20,320 bases of DNA, taken from the NCBI GenBank assembly GCA_003427395.1, contig BFEA01000919.1:10922-31241 (forward strand). The letters run 5' to 3'. The stretch's first letter is position 1. Every line of letters starts with the position of its first letter. The position numbers and the translations under genes are program-made. The notes under the pieces are model-generated. The model was given only the letters and a program-made list of their open reading frames with translations. It did no database searches and was not told where the DNA came from. Of the stretch, positions 18,077 through 20,320 are shown piece after piece. This stretch comes from Chara braunii. Lineage: Eukaryota > Streptophyta > Charophyceae > Charales > Characeae.

Positions 18077-19402
18077 ATGAAGGACACTGGTGTCTGTCGC
18101 GGGGCCGCAGCAGCAGGGAGCATCTCGTCTCACAGTCGCGCAGAATTCCCGAAGGCTCTCTTGCGGGTCACCATTCCTCGTGGAATCATGATTCCTCGCT
18201 GTAGCAGGTGTTATCCCCTGGCTATGATGATGATGATGGTCATGATGGGCTTCTTCGGTGATGATGCGAGCAGGGGAAACCGATTCTTAATCAAGTATAG
18301 TCCTGTAGGATTGGGTCTTGCGTCGCCAATCGTCGACTCAGCCGATTCAAGGGTGCTAACGAGACAGCAAAGAGAACTTGTAGATGGAGATCCTAAGCGG
18401 AAGAACGAGGAGAACCACTCGGGCGTGGTGCTTGTGAACAATAGTCGGATCTCCTCCCTCTTTACTACAAACCGATGTGTGGTGAATGCGTCAACAGAAA
18501 CCGTGAGACAATGGTGGGTGCGTCCGGGGTACCGTGAATGGTGTGCTTCGATCGTGCGAGACATGGTCTTCTCCCCGCGTGTTGCCAGCTATGGCGGGAA
18601 TAGCTCTGGCAGTGTTTTTGGCGGGAAAAGCTCTGGCGGCTATGGTGACGGCAATGGAAGATCAATCTATTACGTTCTCGAGGAGAGCTGTCCGGTGGAT
18701 TCTTCGAGGCCGGAGGCTCTGTCGAGTGTGCTTGTCTCGATTCGCAGGGCGGAGCTTCTGAAGCTGAGCCACGTGAACGACGACGACGCCGACGACGACG
18801 CCATATCCGCTGGCAAGGCGATGGAGAGCGAAGCAGTAACCTACTGGTGGTCGAGTCTGGCTCCCGACGGACCGCGATCGACTAACGCGACCCCGATCGC
18901 GCAATCTGTGGGAGGCACGATGTTGTCCGACCGTCGCGTCGGTCTGTACACAATGGTCCGCATCAACGGCATGGAGATCTCCACGTCGGGATCGCAACTC
19001 ATCTTGGCCACCGCATATGCTGCTTACCCAACGCGTGAGAAAGACGCACTCCTTGAGCACACGTGGACTTCGAGCATCGTCTTCGTCTCCATCGCCAACG
19101 GCAGCCGAAGATCGGTTCCGCTCAATCGAACGGTGGGGATTGCGGAGAGCTTGGCTTTCGATCCATCAAGGACCAGGTTGTACATAGCAGATTTTAGAGA
19201 GAAGATTTCGAGGGTTCTCTCTGCACACACAGGAGGACATGACGAGGAGACTGGCGCAGAGAACTTCGCACATAGGTTGCAATTGGAATGCCCTCTTAGT
19301 GGAGACATCTCGGATCTTAGCTCAACGAGAGAGCAGCAGTTTGGGAGAGAAGACCTGCCGACCGTTAGATCGACATTCAGCACACATAGCTTTGCCTCGT
19401 AA
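18077..19402 (+). CDS. Putative secreted/membrane glycoprotein with NHL-like blade, N-terminal part
   Basis: I do not recognise a named family. The open frame is 441 codons from 18077. An in-frame ATG at 18188 (MIPRCSRCYPL) gives a better signal-peptide start, followed by a hydrophobic Met-rich run created by an ATG microsatellite (about 18225-18247). Many N-glycosylation sequons (NHS, NNS, NAS, NSS, NAT, NGS, NRT) point to an extracytoplasmic domain. A Gly/Ser stretch lies near residues 173-193 and an Asp-rich run near 233-242. GIAESLAFDPSRTRLYIADF (about 19135-19195) resembles an NHL or six-bladed propeller repeat. The frame meets TAA at 19400, yet the same frame beyond it still looks coding (DCRYLVTPKGGN, GGECVLYPKAK, sequons NGT and NYT) until TGA at 19586. 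Intron, frameshift or early decay could explain this. Confidence 0.6.
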   Translation: MKDTGVCRGAAAAGSISSHSRAEFPKALLRVTIPRGIMIPRCSRCYPLAMMMMMVMMGFFGDDASRGNRFLIKYSPVGLGLASPIVDSADSRVLTRQQRELVDGDPKRKNEENHSGVVLVNNSRISSLFTTNRCVVNASTETVRQWWVRPGYREWCASIVRDMVFSPRVASYGGNSSGSVFGGKSSGGYGDGNGRSIYYVLEESCPVDSSRPEALSSVLVSIRRAELLKLSHVNDDDADDDAISAGKAMESEAVTYWWSSLAPDGPRSTNATPIAQSVGGTMLSDRRVGLYTMVRINGMEISTSGSQLILATAYAAYPTREKDALLEHTWTSSIVFVSIANGSRRSVPLNRTVGIAESLAFDPSRTRLYIADFREKISRVLSAHTGGHDEETGAENFAHRLQLECPLSGDISDLSSTREQQFGREDLPTVRSTFSTHSFAS

Positions 19403-19439
19403 AGTGATTGTCGTTACCTGGTGACCCCCAAAGGAGGTA

Positions 19440-20135
19440 ATGTGTTGGGGATGGGAGGAGAGTGCGTACTATACCCCAAAGCAAAGCTCGGCTATGTATA
19501 CTACTCCGGGTTTGCTAATGAAGATAACGGTACCAACTATACATACGGTGAAGTGTCTGTCTCCTACTCCAATTCAGTTCACCCATGAGCATATACAGGA
19601 CCTGCTTCGATCGGAGCCATTGCAAGATGCGCCGACGGAGAAGGTTATGTTCTTGAATCTGGAGGCAGTGGTTTCCACTGCCGATGGGTGCAATCTATTC
19701 ACCCTGGAGCAGAGGGGTTTATACGGAAAGGGCCGTGCTTGTTGGATTAAGCTCACGAGCCCGTGTACCGACTATAGTAGTACGGTGGACACGGTGGCCA
19801 CGTGGGAGGGAAACGACAGATGGACTTCATTGGCCCTCAACGAGGAGGATGGAATCTTGGCTTTGTACGTGGGATCTAGCAAAGGCGAGATCTTTGAGCT
19901 GCAAATCAACAAGTCTCAACTCCACAACTGCTACCATTTTTATGGAATGGGAGGCTGCGGAGACGCGGGCGACAGTAAAGTGCAATGGTACTGGAGAAAA
20001 CCGTTCACGACCACAGTTGCTGTGGTGGTTGGCGTAGCTGTAGTCGCACTGTTCATCTATAGGTGTCGCAAGGAATGCAGGGCCCGGGTCGCTCCTGCGG
20101 ATGACGATGGCCAAGGTGGAGGTAATAATGACTGA
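19440..20135 (+). CDS. C-terminal part of the same glycoprotein, with transmembrane helix
   Basis: This frame differs from the upstream part by a shift. Its first Met (19440) is probably not a real start: convincing coding character begins near 19600-19640 (EKVMFLNLEAVV), and the earlier bases code better in the upstream frame. Features include a propeller-like stretch (WTSLALNEEDGILALYVGSS, GEIFELQIN), one sequon (NKS), and several cysteines. Near the end is a hydrophobic helix (VAVVVGVAVVALFIY) followed by basic RCRKECRAR and an acidic/Gly tail. This predicts a type I single-pass membrane protein with a short cytoplasmic tail. A CAG|GAC acceptor-like site is at 19596-19599, but the simplest intron ending there does not produce this frame, so the joint is unresolved. 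Confidence 0.55.
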   Translation: MCWGWEESAYYTPKQSSAMYTTPGLLMKITVPTIHTVKCLSPTPIQFTHEHIQDLLRSEPLQDAPTEKVMFLNLEAVVSTADGCNLFTLEQRGLYGKGRACWIKLTSPCTDYSSTVDTVATWEGNDRWTSLALNEEDGILALYVGSSKGEIFELQINKSQLHNCYHFYGMGGCGDAGDSKVQWYWRKPFTTTVAVVVGVAVVALFIYRCRKECRARVAPADDDGQGGGNND

Positions 20136-20230
20136 GAAGCAATGAACAGTGAGCATTCAATCCAGCTGTCGCACTCTCGCTGCGTCCCTGACGGCAAAAA
20201 CCGCGGGCGCACTGGCACGAACAAGTTTGG

Positions 20231-20232
<2 letters not shown>

Positions 20233-20320
<88 letters not shown>
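20233..20320. repeat. (CT)n microsatellite at window end
   Basis: An uninterrupted CT dinucleotide run extends to the last base of the window. It is the complement of the GA tract at 17624-17703, so the glycoprotein gene is flanked by inverted GA/CT microsatellites. Confidence 0.97.

Noticed and set aside
1-20320. CRISPR arrays, rRNA or tRNA genes, bacterial operons
   Set aside because: No regularly spaced repeats with unique spacers, no rRNA-like segments, no tRNA folds and no bacterial-style gene packing were seen.

Overview
The window looks like repeat-rich nuclear DNA from a green-lineage eukaryote. A charophyte alga such as Chara is my best guess. This rests on a Ty3/gypsy chromovirus, a Penelope-like element with its endonuclease domain at the N-terminus (a form known from green algae), a plant-like TATA promoter and many microsatellites. 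No bacterial features such as operons or Shine-Dalgarno sites are present. The species call is inference, because no marker gene is present.

Layout: (1) 1-404 holds simple repeats, a long hairpin, two perfect palindromes and an unresolved base at 329. (2) 405-8479 is a Ty3/gypsy retrotransposon with 519-bp LTRs, a tRNA-iMet-type primer site, and gag, protease, RT, RNase H, integrase and a chromodomain-like tail. It is dead: frames are broken and the RT and RNase H catalytic aspartates are replaced. Its 5' leader carries an array of TGACGTGGCA boxes. (3) 8480-9151 looks like a truncated non-LTR retrotransposon 3' end with an A-tail. (4) 9152-10256 has no recognisable gene. (5) 10264-17017 is a nested insertion. 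A foldback DNA element (long terminal inverted repeats, candidate duplication AAGGATA) is split near its right arm by a minus-strand Penelope-like element (10654-16914). That element has about 0.9-kb direct pseudo-LTRs, a CCHC/coiled-coil ORF1 and an ORF2 in the order GIY-YIG then RT. (6) 17018-17858 has a second A-tail and a long (GA)n tract. (7) 17859-20135 is a plus-strand gene for a probable secreted or membrane-anchored glycoprotein with an NHL-like blade and a C-terminal transmembrane helix. It sits behind a tandemly duplicated TATA/5'UTR block and its reading frame is interrupted once or twice. (8) The window ends inside a (CT)n tract.

The most interesting object is the Penelope-like element. 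ORF2 can be read in one frame for about 2.86 kb with no frameshift but nine stop codons, every one of which could come from a single C-to-T change. Both pseudo-LTRs carry a hammerhead-like core (CUGAUGA, six-pair hairpin, GAAA) inside a conserved outer stem.
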